From Ectocarpus siliculosus (Eukaryota; Sar; Phaeophyceae; Ectocarpales; Ectocarpaceae): DNA of 64,000 nucleotides. This document shows positions 37,301 through 48,400 of the stretch, piece by piece. The notes under the pieces were generated by a model that did no database searches, was not told the origin of the DNA, and saw nothing but the letters and a program-made list of their open reading frames with translations. The stretch lies in assembly GCA_000310025.1 (NCBI GenBank), contig FN649743.1:175757-239756 (forward strand), read 5' to 3'. The position numbers were made by a program, and so were the translations under genes. Each line of letters begins with the position of its first letter. Within the stretch, counting starts at the first letter, position 1.

Positions 37301-39702
37301 TGAATGCAGGCGGGGGGGGTGTACTCATAGTCGTGCATGCTGTAGTCGTTAGACCATTGACCCCGCATCCCTACAAAGCCGGGACGGAGCACGCCGGGTT
37401 TTCACCGGACCAGACTCTTACATCACCAAGCGCGAAAGCACCGTGAGGTATTCGGCGAGTCGCATGAAGGGTGCGCTGAATCCTGCGAAGGGTGTTCGGG
37501 TACTTCCTTGCGTACGGATGACTGCTGCGTATGACTTAATTTATTTTCTGGTGCTTTCACTTCCAGAGACAGTTATAAGCACTGTAAAAATGCCTGGAGG
37601 ATGCTTGACAATTTTAACAAAACGTGGTGCGATCATCCCCCTTGCGCGGAGTGATGGTTCTCGACCCCGTACAACATGATCTACTCGACCACTATTATGG
37701 TTACTGCAAAAAAAAGAAAAGTAAAAAAAAAGCGTTAACCTGGTTGACGAGCTCACGAAGTGAATCGGCTTGCTTTACAACGTCGTTGCCAAGCGACGAC
37801 AACCCAACCCCGAAGGCAAACACCGGGGAGGGCAAAGGGGGGGGGGGGGTAGTGCAAAAAAAGGTACCGTGGAATGAACGTGCGAATGGCAGTGTTGAGA
37901 GAAGGGGGGATGTACCACGGGGTGGCGAAAAATCTAGGGGAAATGGATCCGCAGGTGTACTGCTACCACGTTGGGCGGTGTAAGCTAGGCGGTTGTGATT
38001 GTTGCGGGTGTTGTTCCACAGCAAAATCGCAAAAAAAGAAGCGCGCGGCTCCAGCACGGCAACTATAGCGGTAGCCAAAAAAACTAAGTATGTGAAAAAA
38101 TGTTTATTGTGCGTTTATCTCGTCCCAACAAAGCAGTGTGACACTAGAACAAGGCCGGAGGGAGGCGGTCTCGACCACAACAACAAAGAAAAAAACAGAC
38201 CGCAAAACGACGACAGCTTCCCATTTTTCTGTAGTCCCACTTTCAGCACGTATGAATCTCACCCTCTACCAATAGCGATAGCGTGACGGGGCGGCCTTCC
38301 CTCGACCGTGGGAGTCTCCTCCTTTCTTTCCAACCTGGCTGTGTGAGCCCTACCCTCGGCATTGCACTTCGTGCTTCCTGTTCCCATGGCCTCCACCACC
38401 ACCACCACCACCACCCTTACCGCATCGGCCCCGTCGGCGCCCCCACCGTCGCCACCACCAGCACCACTCCCTGGAGCTGGGATAACCTCCGCTCCCGATA
38501 GAAACAGAGCTTTCACCACGCCGCGGCCCGGCAAGGAGAGTCCGTTGACCCTCTCCACGAAAGAGACCGCGTCAGCCTGCCAAAAAGAAAAAAAAGACAG
38601 AGACAGCAGCGACAGCGCAATCCAGTCGGCGCCAGGCGTACACCGGAAGGAGCCACAGGGAGAGAAACGGGTTGGAAAACAGAGCTCCGCGGAATGGAAA
38701 AAACAAGGGAGGGTACGGCGGGGGGGGTATGCGATAAGGACCATCGGATGAGGCCTATGAGGCACATCGTACGGTTGATTTCTTCGATTAGTCGTCGTTA
38801 TTCCATCCAGCGCAATGGCCGATGTTGGCTGCATATTGTTGTTGGTGGTTCTTCTCATGTTAGTTACCCTTGGTGGACGTGATGATTTTAAGGCGGGGTT
38901 CGACGTACTGGAGCGCAGCAACTTCAGCGACGACACGATAAACGCGCGGGACTGGGGCGTATGCGTGAAGCTGTACCTTGCAAGACCGGAGGAGATCCTT
39001 CACACACCGCACGTCAAACTCTACGATACGCTGTTGCCACTGGCGCCAAGCGAGGAGCCAAAACAAGAAGACCCCGCATCGATGAGTAGTTAGCCGTTCT
39101 CAGCACGCGGGGGGGGGAAAGTCCCAACACACCGCCCCTGTCTATACCTGGCGACAGACGGTGTCTAAGCCGACCCCCCGTTGGGTGTCGGTCGGCGCAA
39201 CTCGTCAATATTCACAACGACCTCCCGCCCATGCTATTATAAAAACACAATGTACGTCTGACCATTATCCCTCGTTTTTGGCGTCCCATCCTCCCTTCCT
39301 CTAGCTCACCACGTCCCAGAAGTGCAAGACGACGGCGTACCGGTACGGCGCCTGGCTCGTGGCTACGGTTTGCACGAGCCGTACGGCCCCTCTACCGCCG
39401 CCGCTGCCGCCGCCGCCAACACTGTCCCCGCTTCCAACGGCAGCTAGTCCGTCGAGAGCCGGGTTGAGGACGGAGACGTTTGGTTCATCTCCGCTGGAGG
39501 CGCTGGTGGCCGCAGGCTCGTGTGGCGGAGTCTTGTCTGCACCGGTCGTTCGTGTCTCGGAAAGATGCGCAACGCCACCACTTCCGCTGCTGCTGCCATA
39601 TTCGCCGCCCCTGCTGCTGCTGATGGCGTCGGACGGAGAGAGCAAGCTCCACAGCGGTAGCCACGAGGGGATAGCCGGAAGGTAAACTAGCGAAGTGGTC
39701 GC
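31322..39702 (-). CDS. BRAP/BRIZ-type RING and ZnF-UBP E3 ubiquitin ligase (5' end unresolved)
   Basis: The exons in gene order are 39702-39310, 38576-38421, 37189-35999, 35528-35401, 34677-34428, 33526-33426, 32697-32526, 32228-32046 and 31516-31322 (TGA). Phases fit and encode 922 residues. The domains are in family order: the BRAP2-type RRM-like N-domain (VYLPAIPSWLPLWSLLSP ... YRYAVVLHF ... ADAVSFVERVNG), a RING finger beginning ELPPCPVCIDRLDPAVSGI and ending WKGSNCRVCR, a ubiquitin-binding ZnF-UBP (CETC...LWICMVCGHIGCGRY...HASRHF...GHTYSLEL, then RVWDYIGDCYAHR), and a coiled coil ending MQDLLFFLKTQEK with a basic tail. The family binds ubiquitin and acts as an E3 in the cytoplasm. RING and ZnF-UBP are both enlarged by Gly/Ala-rich inserts. 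The real start lies upstream of 39702, possibly in the exons listed at 40743-41766. Confidence 0.88.
32396..32455. repeat. AAC-AGC-ACC triplet tract
   Basis: Consecutive CAA, CAG and CAC triplet runs lie in a BRAP intron (32229-32525). The long plus-strand open frame over it (poly-Pro) is a shadow of this tract. Confidence 0.85.
33742..33765. repeat. Poly-C tract beside an assembly gap
   Basis: This is a run of more than 20 C in a BRAP intron. The other side of the nearby gap (33917-33941) is also C-rich, so the gap probably reflects homopolymer sequencing failure. Confidence 0.9.
33801..33900. other. Assembly gap of 100 N
   Basis: Exactly 100 unknown bases lie inside the BRAP intron 33527-34427. 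The coding exons on both sides are intact. Confidence 0.98.
37319..37828. mobile_element. Interspersed repeat, copy 2, inside a BRAP intron
   Basis: This is a same-orientation copy of the element at 28869-29537, with about 510 shared bases and a few small deletions. For example, a 'catcttgtgcg' stretch of copy 1 is missing. It has only one of the 66-bp terminal units. It sits in the BRAP intron between exons 38576-38421 and 37189-35999, so it was inserted antisense or sense without breaking coding sequence. No clear flanking duplication was found here. Confidence 0.8.
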
Positions 39703-40403
39703 CTGCGACCAGAAGCAAAAACGATTTTTTTTTTTCGCAAGGGCAATGTGAGATGCCGGCAGCAGTGCCGAGAAAATCAAACCTCGTGGCGAATGCGATG
39801 GTGCTGACGCGAGCGCATACCGTGCGGTGCCTCTCCAAGAGAAACAGGCAAGTGCGGACCACGTGCATGAAAGTGTCATGAGAAACTACCCAAGCCGAAT
39901 GAAGCTGTCGGACAAAGTGACTGCGAGCCGTGGCCCATCGGCGAATCAAAGATCAGTTGAACTTTTTAGCATGGCAAGGGGGTTACCACAACTTCATCAA
40001 CCAACATCAATCGGCGCAGCTTTGCGGGTTTCGTCGTCGTTCGCGTGACGGACGGTAACTCGCCAGTTCCTGGGTGGTCGGGGTTTCCCTCTCTTTCCTC
40101 TCCAAGCTCTCGCTAGCCTTGCTCCGCGTCGGCCCACCAGCTGCTGCCTCATCAGTGTCGCGCCGAATCAGATGCGGAACTCTGTTGTCCGTTTCGATCG
40201 ACACGAGGAGAGAAGACGGGGGGAAGAGACGGGGGAAATTTTTGACGTGGGCGCGCTTCAAGCGTTGTATCGTGCACGGAAATACAGAGTGGTAGGCACG
40301 GTGTGCGTACGGTTTCTTGCCACTCATCATGTTCCTGTTGGCGCCGGCCTACGGAGTACTTCAGGTCGTAAGGTCGTGTATGCTCTTCCCAATAACGGCG
40401 TGG

Positions 40404-40565
40404 CAATGCTACCAAACTACGGTGGGGTTTCAGCATGCGTCAAGTTTGGTTGACATGTGCCAAAACAAAGTATGCCAAATCGTGCCTCAAAGAATTTTCC
40501 CGCGTGCAAGGGCGTGGGCATGCTACCAAACCGTGTACAGCAGTGGGGTTTCAGCATGCGCCAGC
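40404..40565. repeat. Tandem duplication, period about 118 bp
   Basis: The phrases AATGCTACCAAAC and GTGGGGTTTCAGCATGCG occur at 40407-40440 and again at 40520-40560, with diverged sequence between them. It lies upstream of the resolved BRAP exons. Confidence 0.7.
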
Positions 40566-40742
40566 TTTTGGTGCGGAAAACTTCATACAAACAAAGAAGC
40601 GCGCATATGGACCTCGTTGATAGCGCAGTCCTCGGCCATGCCAGCACCTGCTTTGAGTTCAAGGACGCTTGTCTGCTTCGCATTGCTGCAACTGGGACCT
40701 CTGCTGCGAGAGACAACCACCGGCAATGATTTACTATTCACA

Positions 40743-41766
40743 CATACCCCGAGATGGGCTCGACCAAGGTCCCGCAGACCGAGAACGCCCTCAACGTCTC
40801 CACCGCTCCGCTGCAGCCGTCTGTCCGCAGCAGCCCCTCGAGGTGGGCTTTTCCCCCTGCAACAAGGAGGAGGGCAACACGACAGAGATCCAACATCGGT
40901 GTCGACATCTACTACAACACAAGCATTACATGCCAGTAAGATGAAAGATGCTGTGCAATATATTGCCGACGCTGATGCTGCGGCACCGACTTTACGTGCA
41001 CCTGGCTCGTTGTTGTTATCGTTGTTGTTGTTTTGTTTTTCCCTGCATATCAAAAACCGTTCCGGTCTCTGCTGAGTCCCTTCTAACACCCGTGCCGGCT
41101 TGGCAGTCGAGAGGCTTGATCACTCGTCGGGATTTTGGCGCCGGCGGAGGCGGTGAGAACAAATCAAAGAAACTCTGTAAAACTCTGCATGTTTCTACCT
41201 TACCTCCCTTACCTTCGCCTTGCTGTTCGTCTACTCTCAGGAACAGCATATCTCCCGTCGAATAGATAGCAGCGTGGACTCGAAGAGGCAACCCGACAAG
41301 CACGGCATCTGGTCTAGCACACGCTAGGCTGGAGCACGGGAATGGGCCGTCGTCAGCGGCGGTATCGCTGCTCTCTCGATGGTTGTTCGCTGCTGGTGCG
41401 CCGAAGTGGAAATAAAAGTGTTCCCACAGTCACAGAGGGGTTGGGGTAGCGGAAAGACTTGGGTGTGCACTAGCGGCGTGTGTTGGTGTTGTTTATCTCC
41501 TGCCTCTGGCCCAGGTGACGCCGGTGCTGCGGGGCAACCGGCCTCGGTTCGGGATGTTGATGATACACGGAGCCTACTTGATGGATGATAGGCGGGCCTA
41601 AATTCTCGTCCCTGTACCCCCCAGCAAAGAGTCGAGCGCCACCAGCACACAGCACAACGGCACGGACGAGAGACGTACCGCAGCACCTGGAGAAGGCTGG
41701 CCAGATCTCCCAGCCGAGTGGCTTGTGAAAGGGAATTAAGACGGAATCCGCCTGCATTCAAGAAAG
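40743..41766 (-). CDS. Possible upstream exons (5' end of BRAP or a separate gene)
   Basis: Three minus-strand segments join with agreeing phases. About 41758-41687 reads ADSVLIPFHKPLGWEIW. About 41306-41213 reads VLVGLPLRVHAAIYSTGDML (donor GAAG|GTAAGG). About 40863-40757 reads GKAHLEGLLRTDGCSG... ending CGTLVEPISG (acceptor TTGCAG, donor GGG|GTATGT). Codon texture and splice sites look real. The end phase (2) does not fit exon 39702 of BRAP directly, so another exon would be needed. I do not recognise a domain. Confidence 0.3.
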
Positions 41767-42477
41767 ACGAGCAACCCATGCAGAAGTCAATCACGTGAGC
41801 TTTGATGGTGGATCCCTCTTTTCTTGAATTTGAAATTTGGCATGTTGCAGCAGCCTGTCTTTCGTTCTCCTCCCGTGTGATCGACGGGTTGTCCCCTCTC
41901 CCGTCCCCTTCGCTCGACAAGATTAGCGCCACTCTATCGTACCACGTGTTGGCTGTACATGGTTCCCATGCCAGGATCGCCAACGTGCTCGCGCTACCAG
42001 ACCGAACTGCGGTTCCAAGCACGAGCGGTTATTTGTTTTTTGAAAAGTTCAAACTTTGCCGCTCCTTATTGGGAAGTCCGACCGCCGAGGACAGAGATAG
42101 AGTGAGAGCTCACACGTACCAGTCCCGGTGCTGTAGTCGAGGATAGTTGGACCACTTTGGGTCATAGAGGAATTCCATTACTGCTTTTATCGCAGCGGGG
42201 AGAGAGCTTAAGACGTTGACATATTGGCGCGGGGAAATGAGTTCGTATGGAACTCTGGGAGTTGTGCGAATTCGCGGTCATGTTTGTACTGAGAAATAGA
42301 CTGCGAAGGTTCAAGAAGCGGTTATTGTAGCACCAATAACGTGGAGCGTGCCGCGGTAGAGCGATGTAGAGCAATGGGTGCTGTCATAACCCCTCGGTGT
42401 GGCAGTTATGGTACCTTTATCTAAACGCAGGGAATGGTACCCAACAACAGCAGTTTTGTAGCCGAGACAGCAATCGC
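41767..42477. promoter_or_regulatory. Upstream region of DNA ligase I, divergent from BRAP side
   Basis: This stretch lies between the leftward gene(s) and the rightward DNA ligase I. It should contain the ligase promoter and leader. No defined promoter element was identified. Confidence 0.35.
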
Positions 42478-45400
42478 ATGTCAACGCGTCCCGCATTCGT
42501 GCCCGTCGGAAGACATTCCACTTCCCGGTTGTCCCCCCCCCGCTGCCGGTGCCCAACGCCTATCCCTGCACGAAGCTCATTTTTCGGAGGGCCGAAAGAC
42601 GGGGCAGCAGACCCGCCTTCCCCCCCCAAGCCGCGCCCGCCTTCTGCCAAACCCTCTCCCAAGCCAAAGCCGAAGGCAGCCAAGAAAGCCCCCGAGCCCG
42701 CCGCTACCAAGAAACCGAAACCGAGGCGCGTTGTCGACGGCGACGGCGAGGATGAGGCGAAGCCGGCGTCTCCTTCCCCGGCGGGGACCAGCAATGCCGA
42801 GGAGAAGGGCAACGGGGAGAGCCTTTCCCCGGAGAAGAATACGGCGGTAGCCGCCGGAAAGCGGAAGCAGGCCGCGGGAGAGGGCGCCGCCGAGGAGGAG
42901 GAGACGGCAGCGGCGGCGGCACCCCGAGGTGGGAAGGCCGGGGACGACGAGCTGGAGGGGGGGGAGGATGCGCCGGCCCAAAAGAAGCCTAGGAGGTTGC
43001 GTCGCCTCGCCGAGAAGAAGGCCAACGCCGCTGCGGAGGACAGGTGGGTCGGTCTTACGCCTGCCTACCGCCAGAAAAGCTTACCGAAGTTGTTGTTGTT
43101 GTTGTTGCACGAGACACGTAGACGGGGGGACCCAGCCTCGACACGTGCGTGCGGCACAACACGTGTGTACACGGCCTTTGGTACGATTCCGTTGGGAACG
43201 TTGCTACGCATGGCACTCGCTGGGAGGTCTTCTCCCATGCGATGCGATGCTCGAGATGCGGTGTGGCGTGTTGGTCGCCCGTCCCACAACCTCGCTCCGT
43301 CTTGCGGCGGTGTCGGGACCACGGTGTGGGTTTACTCTTCGGGTACTGCTATTGGTGCTGCTCTGTTTTTGTTGTTTTTGCTGTTGTTGTCGTTGTTGTT
43401 GTCGTCGTTGTTGTTGTTGGTGGTGGGTGGTGGTGTTATTGTTGCTGTTGCTGGTGTATCTGTTTATTGTTGTTATGCCCGAAAAATTTCAGTAGCCTTG
43501 GCGTTTTTTTTTTGCTGTTGGGTAAACATGTTGGAAAACTATGCATTCGGGGGACTTGAGCTATGGTAATGGGTTAGGCATAGGGCCTGCGTACCCCCTC
43601 CCAGTTATATTTCACCCTTAATAATCAAAATTTCTTGCGAAGGCGATCCTTGGTGGTGCCCATTCTAACCTGCCGCCGCCGGCGTCTGCCGCAAACCGAC
43701 CGCGGGCTCAGCGACGACGACATGTTCGGAGCAGGAGCGGCGGTAGGGGAAGAGACTGCCAAGGGCGAAAAGAAAAGCGCCGCCATGGACGTGGTGGAGC
43801 TAGGCAACGACGACGACGACGGATCAGGAGAAGAAGAAGCAGAAGAAGAAGCAGAACCGCACACTGCCGGAGAGGAGGAGGAGGAGGAGGAAGAGGAGGA
43901 GGAGGCGGGGGAAGAGGAAGAGGATGAGGATGAGGAGGATGCGGGCGAGGTGGAAGGGGAGGGGGCGAAGAAGACGAAGGGGGCGAGCGGCACCGTGGCG
44001 AGCGCGCTCATGGCGGGCGCCAAGAGGGCCAGTGGCGCGCCCCCGCCCAAGAAAAAAGTCAAGGCAAGTTGCCGCCCCTTCACACAAGCTTTGTTGCTTC
44101 CCGCAGACGGGCCGCTTCTGCCTACGCGCCGCAACGGTGCGTTGAGGCCAACTAGTGTGCAAAATTGTCGTTCAGCGGCTTGGGTGGTGGTTGTGCTGGC
44201 GACACTTGGGAGGCCGCTTCTGTTGGCGCTATTTGTGGAGCTCGGGAGCTTATTTTTGTCTTGTAGGGAAGCCAGCCCGCGGTGCTGTTATCCCACTCGT
44301 GTCTCGTGTCTCGCGAGTACAGTTTGCGGTGCCTCGCGTGTGCGGAGGTCATGCAAGCGAAAACGATGCAATACAACACCGTTTGACTGCGCGCTGTCGG
44401 TTTCCGAGGCTCAAAAGCACAAGGCGTGCGCGTTTCAGCATGGCCTTGCCTCTCCATGCCCCCCTTGATGTCGCGGTCGGTTACAAACTGCTCATTGGTG
44501 GCGTGCAGGGCAGCACGGCGGCCAGCCTCGTGATAGCCAAAACGGAAGACCTCCTTGCCAAGGCGTCCTGGAAGAAGGGCCAGCCTGTTCCTTTCTCTGC
44601 GGTTGCCGAGATGTTCGACCGCGTCGAGCAGACGTCAAAGAGGTTAGGCTCTCCGTCACAACCTGGTCTTGTCCCACACCACGCGATGCCCCACCTCCCC
44701 GAGAGCGCCGCTCACGTTGTTGTCCCGCCTTGCCTTTTTTTGCCAGCGGGCTGTTTCGGCTGGGCCTAGTGTCCTGTGTCCCATTTTGCGTGGTTTCCCG
44801 TATTTTTACCGGTTGCTTTTTTCGTCCCGTTGTTTTTCGCGACTGTTTGTTCGTTCCCCCCCCTGGTTGCGCGTGTCGTTGTCCCTTCTTGTTCAACGCC
44901 GTTCCATGGTGCTCGCCCTCGTCCAGCTTTGTTTTAGCGTACGATAGTTAGGCACCCAGGACTGCGTGTGTTCGTATACCGTATCTACAAGCAGACTACC
45001 TATTCCCAACCTTGACCCTAACCGTAAAAATAGGAGCGGACACTTCAACCCCCCCCCCTCTCCCCCCGACATGGCGACAATAGGAATCCGATTGCCTGAC
45101 CATTACTAGAAATACGGTTGGCTGACCACAGTTTTTTCTTTTTTCTTTTTTTGTATTTGGATGGTGTGGGTGACGATGACGGTTCGCTTCTTCGATCCGT
45201 GTATCTTTTCCTTGCAGGTTGGAAATCCAAGAGATTCTTCGCGGCTTCTTGTGTACGGTCATAGCCCTCACCCCGGAGGACCTGGTTCCGTGCGTCTACC
45301 TTGCATGCAACCAGGTATTTTCCACTCGCACCGCTCGTCTAGCCCGCCGCGCTCTTCTCTTTTTTTGCTTGTTCTTGCCGCCTGGCTGGGGCCGCCGCCT

Positions 45401-48400
45401 AAGTCCTAACTGCAGATGCGAGATGATGGTTATTATGGTGCGGTGAAAACAAAATTCACATGTGAGCTCATTTGGTTGTAGAGTCTGAACGACATTATCG
45501 TCGCTCCCGGAACCTACCTCACCACCGTCCGATTCTTTTCTTTTTTCATCTTTTTTTTCTTCTTCCACGCACGCGAAGAACACCAAACCTTTCGGTCCCG
45601 CTTGTCCTGTTCCGTCCCCCCTCTCGCCTTTGCGCTTGGATGTCTCGCATTCTGGGCTTCGTGGTACGGCATGGTACGGCATGGTACGGCATGGTACGGT
45701 ACGGTATGGTACGGTACGGCGTGCGATGCGGCGAAACCTCTGGTAGCTCGCGCCTTCCTACGAAGGCATGGAGCTCGGCATCGGAGATATGGTGCTGCAG
45801 AAGTCTATCCAGGGGGCTACAGGACGTTCGGCGAAAGACGTGAGGATTAGACGCGGGGGTTCCCCCCTTGTGTAGGCTTAAGGGGGTGGGGTTGGTGGCG
45901 CGAGGTGGTGCGGGAAGGGGGGAACCCATCCTGAACCCGAGGGGCCGCTGCCATGCGAAGGAATGGCAGACAGTTATATGCGGTGTGTTCTTGGCGGCAA
46001 GGAGGGGATGGTGAGACATCTCCAACCGCAAAAGCTGGTTGCACGACTTGTGTTGAGGTGCATTGCGTTTACGGCATTATTGTAAGGCGGGGCACCCTCT
46101 TGGATTCCTTGCTGAGTTTTCAAAACGTCATGTAGAAGGGCCTCGCGAGTGATGTGCTCGTCTCATTCTCAAATCCGAGCATTTCGATTGCCCTCCCGCA
46201 CCTCCTACGTGCTTAAATCCCCCGTGGTCGGCGATGCTGATTGCTTGTATGTCGAGACGGCGGTAGCATTAACAGGTCGAAACCGAAAACCCATCATGCT
46301 TAGGGGACTGGCTGCTGTTGCGTCCCCCTTGCTTTTGCTGGCCATTGCAGATCAAAGCGGCCGCGCAGAAGGCCGGGGACCTGGGGGAGGTGGCGCAGCA
46401 CTCCACCAAGTCGCAGGGGACGCTCTCGTTCGGGCAGACCATCAAGGCCCTCTCCGCGAGAGATGTAAGCGTTGTTGTTGTTGTTGTTGTTGTTGTCGTT
46501 GTCGTCGGCGTTCCAGTTGTCGCTGTCGCCTCTGTTGTTGTTGCCATTGGTTGTCGTCGTCAACCTCGTCGTCGTTGTCGTTGTAAAAAGTTGGTGATGA
46601 CATTTGATACTTTCGTTAGGGAGACGGCGTGCACTTACTCACCTGACCGGGTTTTGGCGGTGTTTGAATCCCCTTCGACCTCTCCCCCCCCCCCCCGCCG
46701 CCGCTCCAGGGATTGGAGAGGTACCGAGCCATCGCTCGTGTCAAGGGCAACTCCTCGGGGGAAGACAAGATCAACCGCATCAAGAAGGTGCAGGTCGCGG
46801 CCGCATCCTGCCTTCATTTATTTTTCATACGTTGTTCGTGTCGCCTTGCAGCACCTCGGCCACTGTGCTTGCCTGGTGCAAGGCGCAGGCGGGTTGTACG
46901 CGAGCCGTGCGGTATGGCGGGGCTCTTCCTCTTCCCTGAGTATGTGGAGGTGTCCCTGTGTCTGTGGTAGTGTATTGTTGTCTTGGCGCTCGTCCTGCGG
47001 CACCGAGTGCCGCTGCCTATGCCAATTGTTGGTGGAGACGAGAAGAACGGTACTGACGGGACGCCATTGTCTCTGGCAGATGCTGGTGTCCTGCAAGGGC
47101 CTCCAGGCCAAGTACATCATCCGGGGGCTCCAGGGGAAGATGCGCGTCGGCCTCACCGACACCACCGTCATGGGTGAGACTGGCTCTCTGTCGTCCAACC
47201 GACTGATCGTTTCTCTCTGCCAAAGGCCTGTGGTTTTATGTCGAACGGGTGTAGTAGTCTGCCTGCCTGTTTTTTTATGTATTATCTTGTTAAAAATGAC
47301 GCGCATTGGTCTTTCGAGTGCCGGAGATAATGAACGGTGCTCGGTAATTCTGGACTCAAGCGTCGTTTCCTGAGTTTTGGGAGTATTTTTGTCGTTTCTG
47401 ACGCTATATGTGTCGGCGTGGACGGCTTTTTCTGGGATCGGGGCTGGCCGTTTGTTCGTCTGGCCGTCGCACCCTCGGCAGTTGTACAGAACACTCAAAA
47501 GTGTGTTTTGTGTGCTTGAAGGCGGCCCTGGACTTCGGCTATGAGGGGGGCTACGGCTGAGGTGTTGGTGGAATTGGACCTGTTGCGATTGTTCGCCCAC
47601 GACACCGGTCTTGTAGGCATTGGACACTGTCTTGTGTTCTTCCGGGACGCTGGGTACTGGCCCCCCTGTCTGACCGCATTGGGGTGAAGACCATCACACC
47701 GGCTGCTCGGAACGCTCCGAGTGATGCGACCCCCCCCCCCCCCCCTTCCCTACCCCCTCCTTTTCGGCAGTCTCTCTCTCCCACGCCGCAGTGACGTGCC
47801 CGTCCGAGGCCGTGCTGGCCGCAGAAGAAGCGGAGAAAGTTCTTGCGGACCAGGAGCGCGAGGGAGGGAAGGCGGACGACGACTGCGGCGGCGGCGGCGG
47901 CGGCGGGAAGGGCGAAGGGGACGAACGACCAGTCGATGCCACCGGCGAGGAGAAAGCGGGGGGCTCCGACGATGGGAAAGAGGGGGTGGCAGGGGAGCCG
48001 GCGGCGGTGGCGGACAAGTCCGGTGATGGAAAAGATGGCGGCGGCGGGGAGGAAGAGGATGCTTCGCAGGAGGAGGAAATCGACGGTGCGTGAGAGAGTA
48101 TGTTTTGGGGGTTGGGTTGAATCAGCTCGCGTGTATGCGGAATAACCTTCCATAACAACACATTTTGCTGTGGGCAGTGGGGGCAGGCCCATTTCTCGGC
48201 ATACTCGTTGCTGTTCTTCTTTGTGTGTGGGGGGCAGCGGACTAGTTTTTCCGGCGTGAACCCCAATGTCACGAACGTCGGCGGGAGAAGCAAGACTGCC
48301 TGCATCCAATTTTCCGCTAAGATACCGCGTGGTCGGTGACCCCGTGTGGCGACGGCGGCAAATATGTTCGCTCGACAGGTCTTATCCCTGTTGCGCGAGC

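Noticed and set aside
45480-45530. [10 protein letters not shown] frame as a DNA ligase exon
   Set aside because: It resembles the ligase 'xxAP' block, but it lacks a usable donor and the exon at 45747-45839 supplies [14 protein letters not shown] with exact phase.
47521-47560. [12 protein letters not shown] segment as a small ligase exon
   Set aside because: It looks like the expected Ala-Ala-Leu after TVM, but it needs a non-AG acceptor and ends in a stop. Direct joining of 47173 to 47792 keeps frame.
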